The notes under the pieces were generated by a model. The model saw only the letters and a program-made list of their open reading frames with translations, did no database searches and had not been told where the DNA came from. A stretch of DNA of 64,000 nt. Origin: Lentzea aerocolonigenes (GTDB lineage Bacteria > Actinomycetota > Actinomycetes > Mycobacteriales > Pseudonocardiaceae). The stretch is taken from the NCBI RefSeq assembly GCF_000955955.1, contig NZ_JYJG01000029.1, forward strand, positions 53,191 through 117,190, in the 5' to 3' direction. Position numbers and translations under genes: made by a program. Shown piece by piece: positions 9,635 through 18,312 of this stretch (position 1 is its first letter; every line of letters begins with the position of its first letter).

Positions 9635-10416
9635 GTGACCGCTCATCAAGTAGAGGTCGTCGGGCCTATGTGGTGCGGACCTGGACTGGAGTCGCGGGCG
9701 ACCGGTATCCGTTGGCGGTCGAGGCGCCGGTGATGGCTATGGCGGACACGCTCGTACCTGGGATCTCGACCCTGACCCGGCTGGTGCGGTTCTACTCGCA
9801 GTGCTGGGCACTGGCTGCCTGCGCCAAGGAGCGCGGGCTCGATGTCGCCGAATGTCGAACAGTGCTGCGGCGCGCTGAGGTCGGGCTGGCCTGCGTGCCC
9901 TTGGAGCACGATCAACCGCCGTTCGCCCACGGTGCGGAGCGGGTCAAGTCGTTGCGGGACAGGGGCAAGCTTGATGTGATGGCGGAGGTTGGCCGCGGAT
10001 CGTACTCGCCGCGGCCAGGGGGGTCTGGTCGCAGTACGGCGGGCCGAGCGCCACGATGGAACGGTCCGGCTCGATGGTGGAGCGCTGCGTTTCGGCCGGC
10101 ATCGTGTCCAGCCCAGGGCGGAACCTTGCGGGGACATGAGCGCGGCACGCTTGCTGTATCCGCGCGTCCCCGACGATCAAGCGGGCAGCACGGATGCGGC
10201 GTGCTCGGGCGGATCACGGCGCTGGCGCCAGCAGGCCGACTGTCTCCGCAACGTGCAGATCCGATGATCAGCACGCTCAACAGGTTGCGGACCGCGCAGC
10301 CCGCGCGGAACGGTTGTGAGCTTGGCACGAACCATCTCACGACGGACGAGATCGGTGGACTCGACATGCGCGGCGTCGAAGCGACTACGGAGGCTGTGCA
10401 GGCGGCCTTGGAGTAG
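9635..10416 (+). pseudogene. frameshifted actinobacterial gene of unknown family
   Basis: A GTG at 9635 has a good ribosome binding site (GAGGGAAG) and starts MTAHQVEVVGPMWCGPGLESRATG, but the continuation (RYPLAVEAPVMAMADTLVPG, then LVRFYSQCWALAACAKERGLD) lies in another frame from about 9697. A second shift near 10017 is needed to read on as SQYGGPSATMERSGSM. Beyond 10140 the text is degenerate. The reconstructed pattern looks like a conserved protein, not random sequence, but I do not recognise the family. Its position between the IS remnant and the attachment-like site suggests it was cargo of the same island. Confidence 0.45.
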
Positions 10417-10544
10417 CACGATCAGTGCAGCATTCCGGCGTGATCTGCGGTGGTTGCTGCGTTCCTGAGACTCCTTTACTCGGCTGGTTACACTGGAGGC
10501 TGACCTGGAAGAACAGGCTGGAGCATGCCGCTCAGTCGTCATAC

Positions 10545-10588
10545 GACTGGGGTTCAAGGGTCGCAGGTTCAAATCCTGTCGTCCCGAC
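10545..10588 (+). other. attachment-site-like 3' half of tRNA-Pro
   Basis: Forty-four bases match the anticodon-loop-to-acceptor half of an actinobacterial tRNA-Pro (GGG anticodon region, T-arm GGTTCAAATCC, acceptor end GTCCCGAC), with one mismatch and one missing G in the anticodon stem relative to the expected gene. The 5' half (acceptor, D-arm) is absent upstream, so this is not a functional tRNA. Integrases that use tRNA 3' ends leave exactly such a partial copy at the distal end of an island. A terminator hairpin follows directly, as is usual after a tRNA gene. Confidence 0.75.
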
Positions 10589-10590
10589 GG
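10573..10590 (+). repeat. 18-bp direct repeat, copy 1 (tRNA-Pro 3' end)
   Basis: The sequence atcctgtcgtcccgacgg occurs here at the 3' end of the tRNA-Pro fragment and again, identically and in the same orientation, at 22636-22653. The two copies flank about 12 kb that include the ESX array and the SIR2/radical-SAM operon. Confidence 0.8.
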
Positions 10591-10617
10591 TCTGAATCAG
10601 CCCGCTGATTCCGGGTG

Positions 10618-10641
10618 AAAGCCCAGGTCGGCGGGCTTTTT
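10618..10641 (+). terminator. hairpin terminator after the tRNA-Pro fragment
   Basis: AAAGCCC pairs with GGGCTTT across an 8-nt loop and is followed by TT and CG-rich DNA. It fits the native terminator of the original tRNA gene. Confidence 0.6.
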
Positions 10642-10699
10642 CGTGCGCTAAAAGCGATCTTCGCTTGATCATCTATTCAGGCGAATGAAGGAGCGAATC

Positions 10700-10720
10700 A
10701 GGAGCCACTGGCTCCTTCGT
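10700..10720 (+). terminator. second hairpin with T-tract
   Basis: AGGAGCC-ACT-GGCTCCT forms a perfect 7-bp stem with a 3-nt loop, followed by TCGTTTT. No gene is seen immediately upstream except the tRNA fragment, so its transcript is unclear. Confidence 0.5.
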
Positions 10721-10878
10721 TTTGACCAACGGCAAATGGGGTCGTCCACCAACGGGTGAATCTGGCGAACCGTCCTGAACTGCGTCGGACCTGCGCGACC
10801 TGGCCTGAACGGGCCTGAAATGGGCGCGGTGGCGGAGCTGCCTGGTCCTAGGCTTCGTGGATGGTCGACGACGATGCC

Positions 10879-11806
10879 ATGGCCAGGCGGCGGTTCATGG
10901 TCACCGCGGAGATCGAGCTGGACGTGGTGGACGCTGCCGCGTTGGCGCGCGCGGCGCTGGCGTACATCGACGAGATGGTGTTCGCCGTGGACGACGATTC
11001 CGAGCAGGCGCAAGAAGAACTGCGTGCCGCAGAACGCGAGGACGTCGCAGGTGACCCGGCGGCCGCTCTGTCACTCCTGCTGGATCCGGACGCCATCGTC
11101 GAAGTCGACGGTGTCGAGGTCGGTGGCGCCCAATACTCGGTAGGGGAGACCGGTGCGGACGGTCGTTCGCGGTCGGTGTCGCCGGACTTCGCGGAGCTGT
11201 TCGAGGCCTGTGAGTGCGGCCTGCCGTCGTGTGAGAAATGCGGTGGCTTCCAGGTGACTCCGCGGACTGCCGCGTGTTGTGGACTTGGCGGCTCTGCTGG
11301 CGGATCAGGCCTTCGACGATGTGATCGCACACGGCGATGATCCTGTTGGGTCCGCGGAGTTGTGGATGGTGTTCGACGCGTTCCCGCGCATTACCTGGCG
11401 GCAGGACGCGATCTGGCGCCGACAGGCGGCGCGGTCGTTCGACGATCTGCGTGCGGACCTGGCGGCCGGGCGATGGCCACAGCCGAGCTGTGCGGCCGAC
11501 GAGATGGCGCTGCACCTGATGCTGACGACGGCACAGGCGGCGGTCGCGGATGGCTGGTCGGGGCTGGAGGACCGCTTCAGCGGGTTGCCAGAGCATCCTG
11601 ATGATCTCGGCTGGGGCATGCTGGTGGATGTTCTGTTCCAGGACACCGACATTCTCGCGTTGTTCGACCCGAGTCGTGACGGCATCGAAGCTCCCGACGA
11701 TGACGAGAACCAGTACCTGGGCGTGGGCGACTACACCCCGTCTGCGTGGTTCACGCCGTTCGACAACATGTCGCCGAGGGATCCACGTCGTCCCTTCCGC
11801 CGCTGA
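10879..11806 (+). pseudogene. conserved actinobacterial hypothetical protein, apparently frameshifted
   Basis: Two overlapping frames look like one gene. The first (from ATG 10879, or 10861) encodes MARRRFMVTAEIELD and a Cys-rich patch CECGLPSCEKCGGFQVTPRTAA, then loses the pattern near 11268. The second, in another frame from about 11285, continues LAALLADQAFDDVIAHGD and RITWRQDAIWRRQAARSFDD and ends FDNMSPRDPRRPFRR at 11806. As I recall the family, PRTAAVLWT runs directly into LLADQA in one frame, so a small indel between 11268 and 11288 has split it. Either a real pseudogene or a sequencing error would explain this. Function unknown; it is not membrane-associated. Confidence 0.55.
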
Positions 11807-11943
11807 TCACCAGAGAAGGGTCAGATCCGCATGCCGATCTTGTGGTCCCGCCATCCACGGCGAGCTCGGCGTCGCACCATGCCCGCTGACCTACGAGATG
11901 GTCGAGACCGCGGTCGGGCGGCGGGTGCGGGAGGCATGGCGGT

Positions 11944-12171
11944 GGCGACCCGCCCGCGCGCGTACACGTTCAGCGCCTGCTCAAGCTCAGGCGCGAAACT
12001 GTCACCTCGGATCAGCCCGCGCGCGATGAGGTCATCCTGCCCCATTCTCAGCCGCTCCTCCGCTTCGACGGCGAAGTGCGGAATCGAGAACGGAAACTGT
12101 CGGACGTTAAGCCTCAGTGCCACCCCCAGCGCGTCGAGTTCGACGAACGAGCAGACGATCTCCCCTGACAC
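11944..12171 (-). pseudogene. EspG-like ESX chaperone, N-terminal fragment
   Basis: About 76 codons from the ATG at 12171 read as the N-terminal domain of EspG-like proteins (SFVELDALGVALRLN, then the helix AEERLRMGQDDLIARGLIRG and APELEQALNVYARG). After that the homology stops and an arginine-rich tail follows. Normal EspG is about 250 residues. It lies divergent to the intact ESX-associated genes that begin at 12421 and marks decay on the left flank of that array. Confidence 0.5.
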
Positions 12172-12335
12172 GTGGATCTTTCCTCCCCGAACACCGCTCC
12201 CACGGTGTGTGACCGGCAGTCATACTGCCAGTCGACCTGTGGGGTACGGAGCGTTACAGCACTGTTTGACCCCAATTGGCGGGTTGATCACTACAGTCCG
12301 TGAGTAGATCGCGTTCGATGTCGGCACCGTCGATA

Positions 12336-12840
12336 GGTAGAAGCCCGCAATTTGAGGCGAAGAGCATGCGCGTCCACTAGCTGTCATGATTCGCTCGCTG
12401 TGAGTGAGGGGTGGGAGGGCATGTACGGGAACCCGGACGAGCTGGATCGGATCGCGGCCGAGATCGAGAAGCGCGCTGATGGCGTGCGTGATCGCGCCAA
12501 AAAGCTCGACGACGACGCGCGGAAGATGGAGTGGCATTCGGTCGCGGCCGAGCGCTGCCGGGAGACGGTCGGCGGGGACATGCGGCAGTTGGAGAAGGCC
12601 GCGGACGGGTTGGCCGAGGCTGCCGCGCTGCTGCGGCGGCACGCGCAGGAGGTCCGCGAGCTGATCGCGATGATCAAGAACGTCTCCGAGGCCGTGGTCG
12701 GCTGGTTCGCGAGTGCGATCGACAGGTTCGAGCGTGCGCTCGATGCCTTCAACCAGGCAGCCAGGGACTTCGCGAATGGCGTCGCTGATGTCCTGGGCTT
12801 CGGTGGTAGTCAACCGCCGTCGCCTCCGCAGCCGCCGTGG
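12336..12840 (+). repeat. ESX-array repeat, copy 1
   Basis: About 500 bp including the promoter region and nearly all of the WXG100-like gene recur at 22917-23425 with roughly 90 percent identity by eye. Upstream identity includes gtcatgattcgctcgctg and the start region, so the promoter was duplicated too. Confidence 0.8.
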
Positions 12841-12939
12841 ACCGGTAGGAAGTGGGGGCCGGACAACCTGCCCCCTGCTGGAGACAAAGCGTGGCTGGAG
12901 GCGGGCGAGTACCTGCGCGCGCAGGGGGTGCCCGCGTGA
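12421..12939 (+). CDS. WXG100-like type VII secretion target
   Basis: A 172-residue, highly charged helical protein. Residues 1-110 form two long amphipathic helices separated by a turn containing MEWHS, the usual W-x-G/S position of WXG100 proteins. The C-terminus is a proline-rich tail (PPSPPQPPW) and a short extension ending QGVPA. The start at ATG 12421 has GAGGGG upstream; a GTG at 12400 in frame is an alternative. The stop overlaps the next start (GTGA), giving an operon with the EspG-like chaperone, alpha/beta hydrolase and lipoprotein. Probably an ESX substrate or partner; a near-identical paralogue lies at 23003-23473. Confidence 0.65.
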   Translation: MYGNPDELDRIAAEIEKRADGVRDRAKKLDDDARKMEWHSVAAERCRETVGGDMRQLEKAADGLAEAAALLRRHAQEVRELIAMIKNVSEAVVGWFASAIDRFERALDAFNQAARDFANGVADVLGFGGSQPPSPPQPPWTGRKWGPDNLPPAGDKAWLEAGEYLRAQGVPA

Positions 12940-13730
12940 CCCCGGCACCGCATCGTCTGGTGCTGACTGCGGGTGAGTTCGCGTACCTGGTTGAACGTAT
13001 GGGTGTCGAGCTGCCTCCGGCCTGGACTCCTACGGCGGACATCGGTCCAGCTGAGGCAGGGCTGATCAAGAAGCGGGTGGTCGACACCACAGGTGGGCAG
13101 GTCCATCGGTCGGTGGAGAAGAATCTGGAGATCTTGGCGTTGCCGATGGTCATGCTGGACACGGTCGCCGCGATCGGCGACAAGGGTCTGCACAGCATGC
13201 ACACGATCGCTGGTCCGCTGGGCGCGTCGCTGTTCGAGCTGGGCGACGGCGGGGTGGAGATGTCGATGTTCGCCTCGGCTGATCTGGGCAAGGAGTTGAT
13301 TCGGGCAGTTCCGCCGGAGAATGAGGACGGCGATGCCGGGATTGAGTCGCGTTTGGGCGGTGGAGGACCGGAGCAGACTCCGTTGCATGGGTGGCTCCCG
13401 CTGGCAGCGCTTCAGGAGATGGGTGCCGCTCGCCTGTTTCGCGACGCCGACCCCGGCGGTCCGGCCGCTGTCGTCGCCAGGTTGCGATTGTCCGGCGATG
13501 AGGCAGCGCTCGCTCAGCAGGTGGCGACCGAGACGGATGGGGCGTTGCGGTGTTTTGTCGTCGGGCGCAACGGGATGACGTCTCAGGTCAGCTGGGTGCA
13601 TACCGATGGTGGCTGGAGCGGTCTCGATCCCGAGCCGGATGGTTCGGGACGCCGGATGGTGCGGTTGGAACCGGCTGCTCGTGAGGATCTGGGCATGTGG
13701 GTCGCCCCGGCTGTGGCAGGAGCTCTGTAA
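12936..13730 (+). CDS. EspG-like ESX secretion-associated protein
   Basis: The 264-residue protein starts at GTG 12936, overlapping the preceding stop. Its N-terminus (LVLTAGEFAYLVERMGVELP) has the pattern of EspG-type ESX chaperones, and the length is right. The C-terminal half has a beta-rich segment (FVVGRNGMTSQVSWVHTDGGW) seen in that family. EspG proteins bind WXG100/PE-PPE-type substrates in the cytosol and deliver them to the ESX membrane machine. No ESX core gene (EccC, EccD, MycP) is in the window, so this is an orphan accessory set. The assignment is moderate because the family is divergent. Confidence 0.55.
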   Translation: MTPAPHRLVLTAGEFAYLVERMGVELPPAWTPTADIGPAEAGLIKKRVVDTTGGQVHRSVEKNLEILALPMVMLDTVAAIGDKGLHSMHTIAGPLGASLFELGDGGVEMSMFASADLGKELIRAVPPENEDGDAGIESRLGGGGPEQTPLHGWLPLAALQEMGAARLFRDADPGGPAAVVARLRLSGDEAALAQQVATETDGALRCFVVGRNGMTSQVSWVHTDGGWSGLDPEPDGSGRRMVRLEPAAREDLGMWVAPAVAGAL

Positions 13731-15172
13731 TGCCTGACAACGTCGAAGTGCCTGATAGGCCGGTAGACCGCAGCAACGTGGGGATCGCTCCTGTCACCGA
13801 CATCCAGGTCAGCGGTGGCGTCGGCGGATTCAGAGCCAAAGGCGAGGATCTCGTGGCGATGAGTGCTCTCACCGATGAGGTTGCTGGTGACACGCTCAAG
13901 ACAGCGTTGGCCGGGCACAAGTTCCTTGCTGAGCCGGACGTGCTGGCCTCGGCGCTGCTGAATCCGTCCGGTGTGGCGAAGTTCGAGGCGGCCATGGCCT
14001 TGGCGCTCGACGGGCCGACCGGTCTCACCGCCACCTCCGCGGCCATCGGCTTGCGCGGCGACGCCCTGCGCGCAACGAAGCTGGCCTACGAGGCCGCGGA
14101 CGAGCTCGCCGCCAGGGGCCTCGACGCCTCGCGATGGATGGCAGGGCTGGCGGTCGCTTCGGCCCCAGGCGGTGTTGTCGCCGCTGGACTCGCAACAGGG
14201 ACTGCGATCGCCGCGGACGTGTACGCCAACTACGACGGTGATTGGCAGAAGTGGCTGGTTGATCACCCCGGCATGGTCGACACCCTGATCGGTATGTCGC
14301 CCGGCATGCTCTCGTCGCTCGGCGTACCGGTTGATCTGGCTTCCACGTTGGACCTGCTCGCCGCCACCTATGCGGACGGCACAGCGGACGTCAAGTACCT
14401 CCATACTTATCGCGACACGGGACCGCATGACCTGCGTGACATCCTGCTGGGCCTCGATGAGCGCAACAGTCCCGCCAACAAGGAGCTGAGCAACATCGAT
14501 GTGCGAATCATCAAGGACGCCAACGGAAACGTGACCGGCTATGTCGTGGATGTGCCTGGTACCAAGGACTGGAACGCGCCGTGGGATCCCAAGAGTGCCA
14601 ACGACTCGGGCGTGAACGTCGACGCGATGGCGGGCAACAGAACCGTTCTGCAGCAGGGCATCGAGCAGGCGCTGCGTGATGCCGGTGCGCAGGGAACTGG
14701 TGTGCCGGTGATGCTGGTCGGTCACAGCCAGGGCGGCATCGTGGCTGCCCAGTCGACCAGCGACCTCGTCGCGAGCGGGTACAACGTGACACACGTGGTC
14801 ACCGCCGGCTCCCCGGTCGGACGAATCGAAATCCCCGGCAACGTGCAGATGCTCTCGTTGGAGAACAAGAACGACATCGTTCCGCACCTCGATGCCAGCG
14901 ACAATCCGAACACCGCCAACCGCACGACGGTCACTTTCGAGAACCAGACCGGCACTATCGGCGAGAACCACAGCATCGGCGGCTATCGGGAGAATCCTGG
15001 CCAGCCGCAGAGCCCGCGCGTCGACCGCAACTACGTCGCGGTCGCGGAACAGCTCGACCAGAGTTCGGATCCTTCGGTCCGCAGGTTCCTCGACAGCACG
15101 GACGCCTTCACTCAAGGCGGCCCGGCGTCGCAGATGAGGACCTATCAGGTGACGCGTCAGGGAGTGAAGTGA
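13730..15172 (+). CDS. alpha/beta-hydrolase (lipase-like), putative ESX cargo
   Basis: The 480-residue protein starts at ATG 13730, sharing its A with the previous stop (TAATG). The N-terminal half is helical with an Ala/Gly-rich stretch; the C-terminal half is an alpha/beta hydrolase with nucleophile elbow GHSQGG (serine near residue 333), a likely acid in NDIVPHLD and a likely histidine in ENHSIGGY. There is no Sec signal peptide, which fits export through type VII secretion with the WXG-like and EspG-like neighbours. The C-terminus (TYQVTRQGVK) recurs as isolated fragments before the other two lipoprotein copies at 23522 and 24204. Substrate unknown. Confidence 0.7.
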   Translation: MPDNVEVPDRPVDRSNVGIAPVTDIQVSGGVGGFRAKGEDLVAMSALTDEVAGDTLKTALAGHKFLAEPDVLASALLNPSGVAKFEAAMALALDGPTGLTATSAAIGLRGDALRATKLAYEAADELAARGLDASRWMAGLAVASAPGGVVAAGLATGTAIAADVYANYDGDWQKWLVDHPGMVDTLIGMSPGMLSSLGVPVDLASTLDLLAATYADGTADVKYLHTYRDTGPHDLRDILLGLDERNSPANKELSNIDVRIIKDANGNVTGYVVDVPGTKDWNAPWDPKSANDSGVNVDAMAGNRTVLQQGIEQALRDAGAQGTGVPVMLVGHSQGGIVAAQSTSDLVASGYNVTHVVTAGSPVGRIEIPGNVQMLSLENKNDIVPHLDASDNPNTANRTTVTFENQTGTIGENHSIGGYRENPGQPQSPRVDRNYVAVAEQLDQSSDPSVRRFLDSTDAFTQGGPASQMRTYQVTRQGVK

Positions 15173-15621
15173 GCAACGCGCTGCGTTCGGTAGTGCTGGC
15201 CGTCCTGCTCGTCGTGGTGGGCTTGCTGGCCGGATGCAATGTCACCGACCAGTACTACGAGGGCGTCGACAGCTTCGGCAAGCAGACGGTCGCTGACTGG
15301 AAGGCGATGCCGGAGGTCGTCGATGCGACGTACGAGTACCGCCACGGGCTGGATCAGGGACAGCTCATGTACCTCGACGTCACGATCCGCGGAGACGTCG
15401 ACAAGGACACGGTGATCGGCCAGTTGCAGGAGGTCGCCCGAAAGAACTTCTGGCAGAAGACTTCGTCGACCGACGTCAAGGTCAATCTGGCGGTGCACGC
15501 CGAGGGCAGCGGGCTCGGCGGTGGGTCGGCGACGCCGGGTCCGGTGATCTACCAGGGCGGGCTCGGCCAGGGCTCCGGATCCCCTGAAGAGGAGTACGGG
15601 CCGCGAGCGACGACGAGGTGA
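15169..15621 (+). CDS. ESX-array lipoprotein, copy 1
   Basis: The 150-residue protein begins at GTG 15169, overlapping the hydrolase stop. A hydrophobic signal ends in the lipobox LLAGC, so it is likely a lipid-anchored cell-surface protein. The mature part contains DQYYEGVDSFGKQ, ADWKAMPEVVDATY and a Gly-rich C-terminus ending EEEYGPRATTR. Two paralogues (23522-23965 and the second half of 23976-24668) share QYYEDVD, IVADWK and EKYGPRPT. Function unknown; it may act with, or protect against, the preceding hydrolase. Confidence 0.7.
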   Translation: MSNALRSVVLAVLLVVVGLLAGCNVTDQYYEGVDSFGKQTVADWKAMPEVVDATYEYRHGLDQGQLMYLDVTIRGDVDKDTVIGQLQEVARKNFWQKTSSTDVKVNLAVHAEGSGLGGGSATPGPVIYQGGLGQGSGSPEEEYGPRATTR

Positions 15622-15628
15622 GTGGGCG

Positions 15629-15667
15629 ATGACTCCTGACGAATGGCTGGCCGATTTCGAGGCCAAG
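15629..15667 (+). pseudogene. YbaB/EbfC-like gene, first 13 codons only
   Basis: The codons MTPDEWLADFEAK match the start of the intact-looking copy at 23976 and of ESX-linked YbaB/EbfC-family proteins. Homology stops at about 15667, where unrelated sequence begins. This gene would have opened a second unit of the ESX array; the break marks the left edge of the DNA inserted in the array. Confidence 0.6.
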
Positions 15668-16302
15668 ATCAGTACCTCGAGACACACGCAGCCGCAGCTG
15701 AAGCTCTCGACGACTGGTGGCCAGAAGAGGGCGTCGTACGCCGGTTGGCGTTGAGTGTCGATGTTGATGTCGACGAGTCCGACCGGCTCGGCATCATCGA
15801 CGCCTTGGTGCGGCAACGAGGCCCGGTCGCCGCTGCGATTCAGTGGCTCACCTTTGAGACTACGAGAAGTACCCCGGATCCGTCCTACCACCAGCAAGCG
15901 ATCCCGCGAGCGACGTTCGGGACGCCGTCGGCTGAGGACAAGGTGGCAGGTCTCCGGCTCGTGGTCGGAGCGGGAGAGCTCGATGACGAGTACCGCGTCG
16001 CTGCCTGTGCCGCTTTGGCCGAGAACAAACCAGACGACGCTTATCGCCTGTTCGTCTCGTTGCAGCCGACGAAACTGACTGTCTCGTACCTGGCGAATGC
16101 GGGTGAGGGCTACGTGCTGACGCTCTTGGCGCGACTCGTGCAGGACGACGCTCAGCCGTTCTATATCAGGCTCAGAGCATGCGAGGAGGTCGAGTGCATC
16201 AGCCCGGAGTTCGCTCTGGACCTGTATGAGTCGCTGGCCCAATCAACCGTTCTCAGCCCAGGCCAGCGAGACCAGGTGCGCGACGCATTGGAGGCGTTGT
16301 GA
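15643..16302 (+). CDS. hypothetical protein, probably 5' truncated chimera
   Basis: Up to 219 residues are open; the first eight (MAGRFRGQ) derive from the YbaB fragment read in a different frame. The body is a soluble, acidic, helical protein (DWWPEEGVVRRLALSVDVD, AACAALAENKPDDAYRLF) with HEAT-like helix pairs at the C-terminus. I do not recognise the family. A gene of this type after secretion genes could be an immunity protein, but that is a guess. The lost true N-terminus suggests it is non-functional or newly chimeric. Confidence 0.4.
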   Translation: MAGRFRGQDQYLETHAAAAEALDDWWPEEGVVRRLALSVDVDVDESDRLGIIDALVRQRGPVAAAIQWLTFETTRSTPDPSYHQQAIPRATFGTPSAEDKVAGLRLVVGAGELDDEYRVAACAALAENKPDDAYRLFVSLQPTKLTVSYLANAGEGYVLTLLARLVQDDAQPFYIRLRACEEVECISPEFALDLYESLAQSTVLSPGQRDQVRDALEAL

Positions 16303-16445
16303 TCGCCTCAGTATCCGTAAAACGAGCAAGGCCTCGCCACCGTCGTCGACACGCGTCCTCGGTTGCTGTGCACATTCGGTGAGCCATAGATCAGCATCGC
16401 GCAGTCTCATCGGCTGTAGTCGGCGATTCGTGGCACGATTTCGGA

Positions 16446-16928
16446 GTGGGTGGTCAGGATGCCGATCAGGTGAATAGCCTCGCTGAGTGGTCAAACTGGG
16501 AGCCGCTGGCCAACGCGATCGTGCTGGCACCGCGGCTTCCCGGCGTGTACATGGCACGGCAGGGGCTGACGGGTCCGGTCATCTATGTCGGTATGGCAGG
16601 CGAGCGTGCGGGCCGTGACGGCCGGCGTGCACCGCAAGGCCTTCGTGGCCGGTTGGCCGTGTACGCCAGTGGTAAGGGCGCGGTGAGCGGCTTAGGTGAA
16701 GCAGCCTTTGATCGGGCGCTGGCTGATCCGGCCTGGATCAAGCTCCAACTTGCGCAGATGAACGAGCACGGTCCGCAGCGAGCTAAGGCGTGGGCGCGGG
16801 CGGCCCTCGAGTGGGCGGAGATCTACATCCGGTGGGCTACGGTCATGGACCGTCTCGCGGCGAGGGAGCTCGAGCGACAAACTCTGGCAACGTTTGATGA
16901 TCAGGAACTGTGGAACAGGGCGCGATAA
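16446..16928 (+). CDS. GIY-YIG-superfamily protein
   Basis: The 160-residue protein starts at GTG 16446. Its core has the GIY-YIG arrangement: PGVYMARQGL (GIY strand), GPVIYVGMAGER (YIG strand), then arginines in LRGRLAVY, and a glutamate in LGEAAFDRALAD. The C-terminal half is helical (RAALEWAEIYIRWATVMDRL). Proteins of this size in actinobacterial islands are usually annotated as GIY-YIG nucleases and may be solitary nucleases or repair/defence factors. It lies inside the segment that interrupts the ESX array, with no operon partner. Confidence 0.65.
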   Translation: MGGQDADQVNSLAEWSNWEPLANAIVLAPRLPGVYMARQGLTGPVIYVGMAGERAGRDGRRAPQGLRGRLAVYASGKGAVSGLGEAAFDRALADPAWIKLQLAQMNEHGPQRAKAWARAALEWAEIYIRWATVMDRLAARELERQTLATFDDQELWNRAR

Positions 16929-17264
16929 CGGCACCCGTGTTGACCAACGATCCAGCACATCAACTGGCCTGATGAGGCGTAGGTCGGCCACGCGGTAGGT
17001 GTAGCGCCGGGTTGCGGTCCACCGAAGCGAATGCAGATCACGCTGCTCCAGACCCTGCTGGACTGGTCGAGTAGCGGTCCTCAACCAGCCGAAAGGCCAT
17101 CAAGGGCGCGGTGTTTGCAGCCTGTTCCACGCTGATTCCTTGGCTGTGCGAGATCGTCGGGTAGATGTAATCCTGACCGCGAACCCTGTGCTCGTCGAAA
17201 GGGCGCTCGCGTTGAGAAGACTTCGGGATGCGCCGCAAACCTGCTGCCAGAGCGCCAGCGAGGG
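16929..17264. other. 336-bp region, no intact gene
   Basis: A minus-strand open stretch (about 17190-17038) encodes IYPTISHSQGISVEQAANTA and looks like a fragment of a real protein, but I cannot place it. No promoter or hairpin is obvious. The segment is best read as decayed island DNA. Confidence 0.35.
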
Positions 17265-17476
17265 CGTGACCACACCCAGCTGGCCATCCAGGACGAGCTG
17301 GGTTGGTTGTTCCGCGAGCAGCCGACTGAGGACTACGGCATTGACGCTCATGTCGAGGTTGTCGACGGCGAAGACGTTCGAGGGCGGCTGCTAGCACTGC
17401 AGATCGTTGTCGCGCGCTCGACTGTCCACTCGCGACTGACCGGTTCTGGCTCGCAGAAATCGTTCTGTTCTCAGTA
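17265..17476 (+). pseudogene. DUF4365 domain N-terminal fragment
   Basis: The frame from 17265 reads QLAIQDELGWLFREQPTEDYG, then IDAHVEVVDGEDVRGRLLALQI, which is the characteristic start of DUF4365 (a nuclease-like domain common in defence loci). After LLALQI the homology ends and the frame closes at 17474-17476. There is no proper start or ribosome binding site. The rest of the gene is missing; the fragment abuts the 3' end of the inositol-monophosphatase-like gene on the other strand. Confidence 0.65.
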
Positions 17477-18310
17477 GACCGTGGCTTCGTCGTCGCTCAT
17501 GGCTGCTCGGATCTGCCCGGCTACGGTGGAATCCGGTGCTGCGACCAGTGGCAGTTCGTTGTCCCCGTCGAGGCGGAACGGGCTGCCGTCGAGGCCGGTC
17601 ACGGTTCCGCCTGTTTCCTGCAGCAACAGGATTCCCGCGGCGTGGTCCCAGACGGTCTCCCAGGTCAGAATCATCGCGCTGCACCGGCCCGAGGCGAGTT
17701 CGAGATATCCCAGGCCGGCTCCGTCGAAGTAGGAGAGCGAGATGCCGCTCATGCACAGCCTGTTGATGTGGAGGCGAGCCGGCAGCTTTGACCACCATCG
17801 TGGTTGCGCAACCCTCACGTCGAGGGATCGTAGTACGGTGACCGATTTGGGCAGCGTAGTTCTTTCACCGTTGATGTGTGCCCCGTTGTCCGCCACGGCG
17901 ATGGCCATCAGATCGAGCGCCGGTGCGTACGTCCACGAAGCCATCACCCGGCCTTGCACGGCCAACGACACGAGACTGGTGAACCGAGGATTGCCCATCG
18001 CGAAGTTCTCGGTGCCGTCGATCGGATCGACGATCCACACCGGCTCCGCGCCTGCCACCAGCTCGAGTCGGGTGGGGTCCGCGGAAACAGCCTCCTCGCC
18101 TACGACGGCGCTGCCGGGAAGTATGGCGCACAACCGATTCGTGAGGGCATCTTCGACGGTGTGGTCGACCGCCGTGACCAGACCACCATCGGCCTTTGCC
18201 ATGACGTCCTGTGTTGCCACTCGACCGAATCGGGGCATCACGTGCTCTGCTGCGATGGAGCGGAGGAGACCCTCGACCTCGGTCAGGTCGCAGAGGTCCG
18301 CGGGAGTCAT
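17471..18310 (-). CDS. inositol-monophosphatase-family (IMPase/CysQ-like) phosphatase
   Basis: The 279-residue protein has all metal-site motifs of the Mg2+/Li+-sensitive IMPase superfamily: GEE (71-73), DPIDGT (95-100) and WDHAAGILLLQETGG (near 215). The family hydrolyses inositol phosphates, fructose-1,6-bisphosphate or 3'-phosphoadenosine-type nucleotides; the substrate cannot be assigned here. The ATG at 18310 sits 2 bp after the stop of the radical SAM gene, so it is the third gene of a SIR2/radical-SAM/IMPase operon. That setting argues against ordinary inositol metabolism and suggests a phosphorylated nucleotide or tailored small molecule as substrate (inference). Confidence 0.85.
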   Translation of the reverse strand: MTPADLCDLTEVEGLLRSIAAEHVMPRFGRVATQDVMAKADGGLVTAVDHTVEDALTNRLCAILPGSAVVGEEAVSADPTRLELVAGAEPVWIVDPIDGTENFAMGNPRFTSLVSLAVQGRVMASWTYAPALDLMAIAVADNGAHINGERTTLPKSVTVLRSLDVRVAQPRWWSKLPARLHINRLCMSGISLSYFDGAGLGYLELASGRCSAMILTWETVWDHAAGILLLQETGGTVTGLDGSPFRLDGDNELPLVAAPDSTVAGQIRAAMSDDEATVY

Positions 18311-18312
18311 GG

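Noticed and set aside
10545..10588. A functional tRNA-Pro gene
   Set aside because: The acceptor 5' strand and D-arm are absent upstream, and the anticodon stem is altered.
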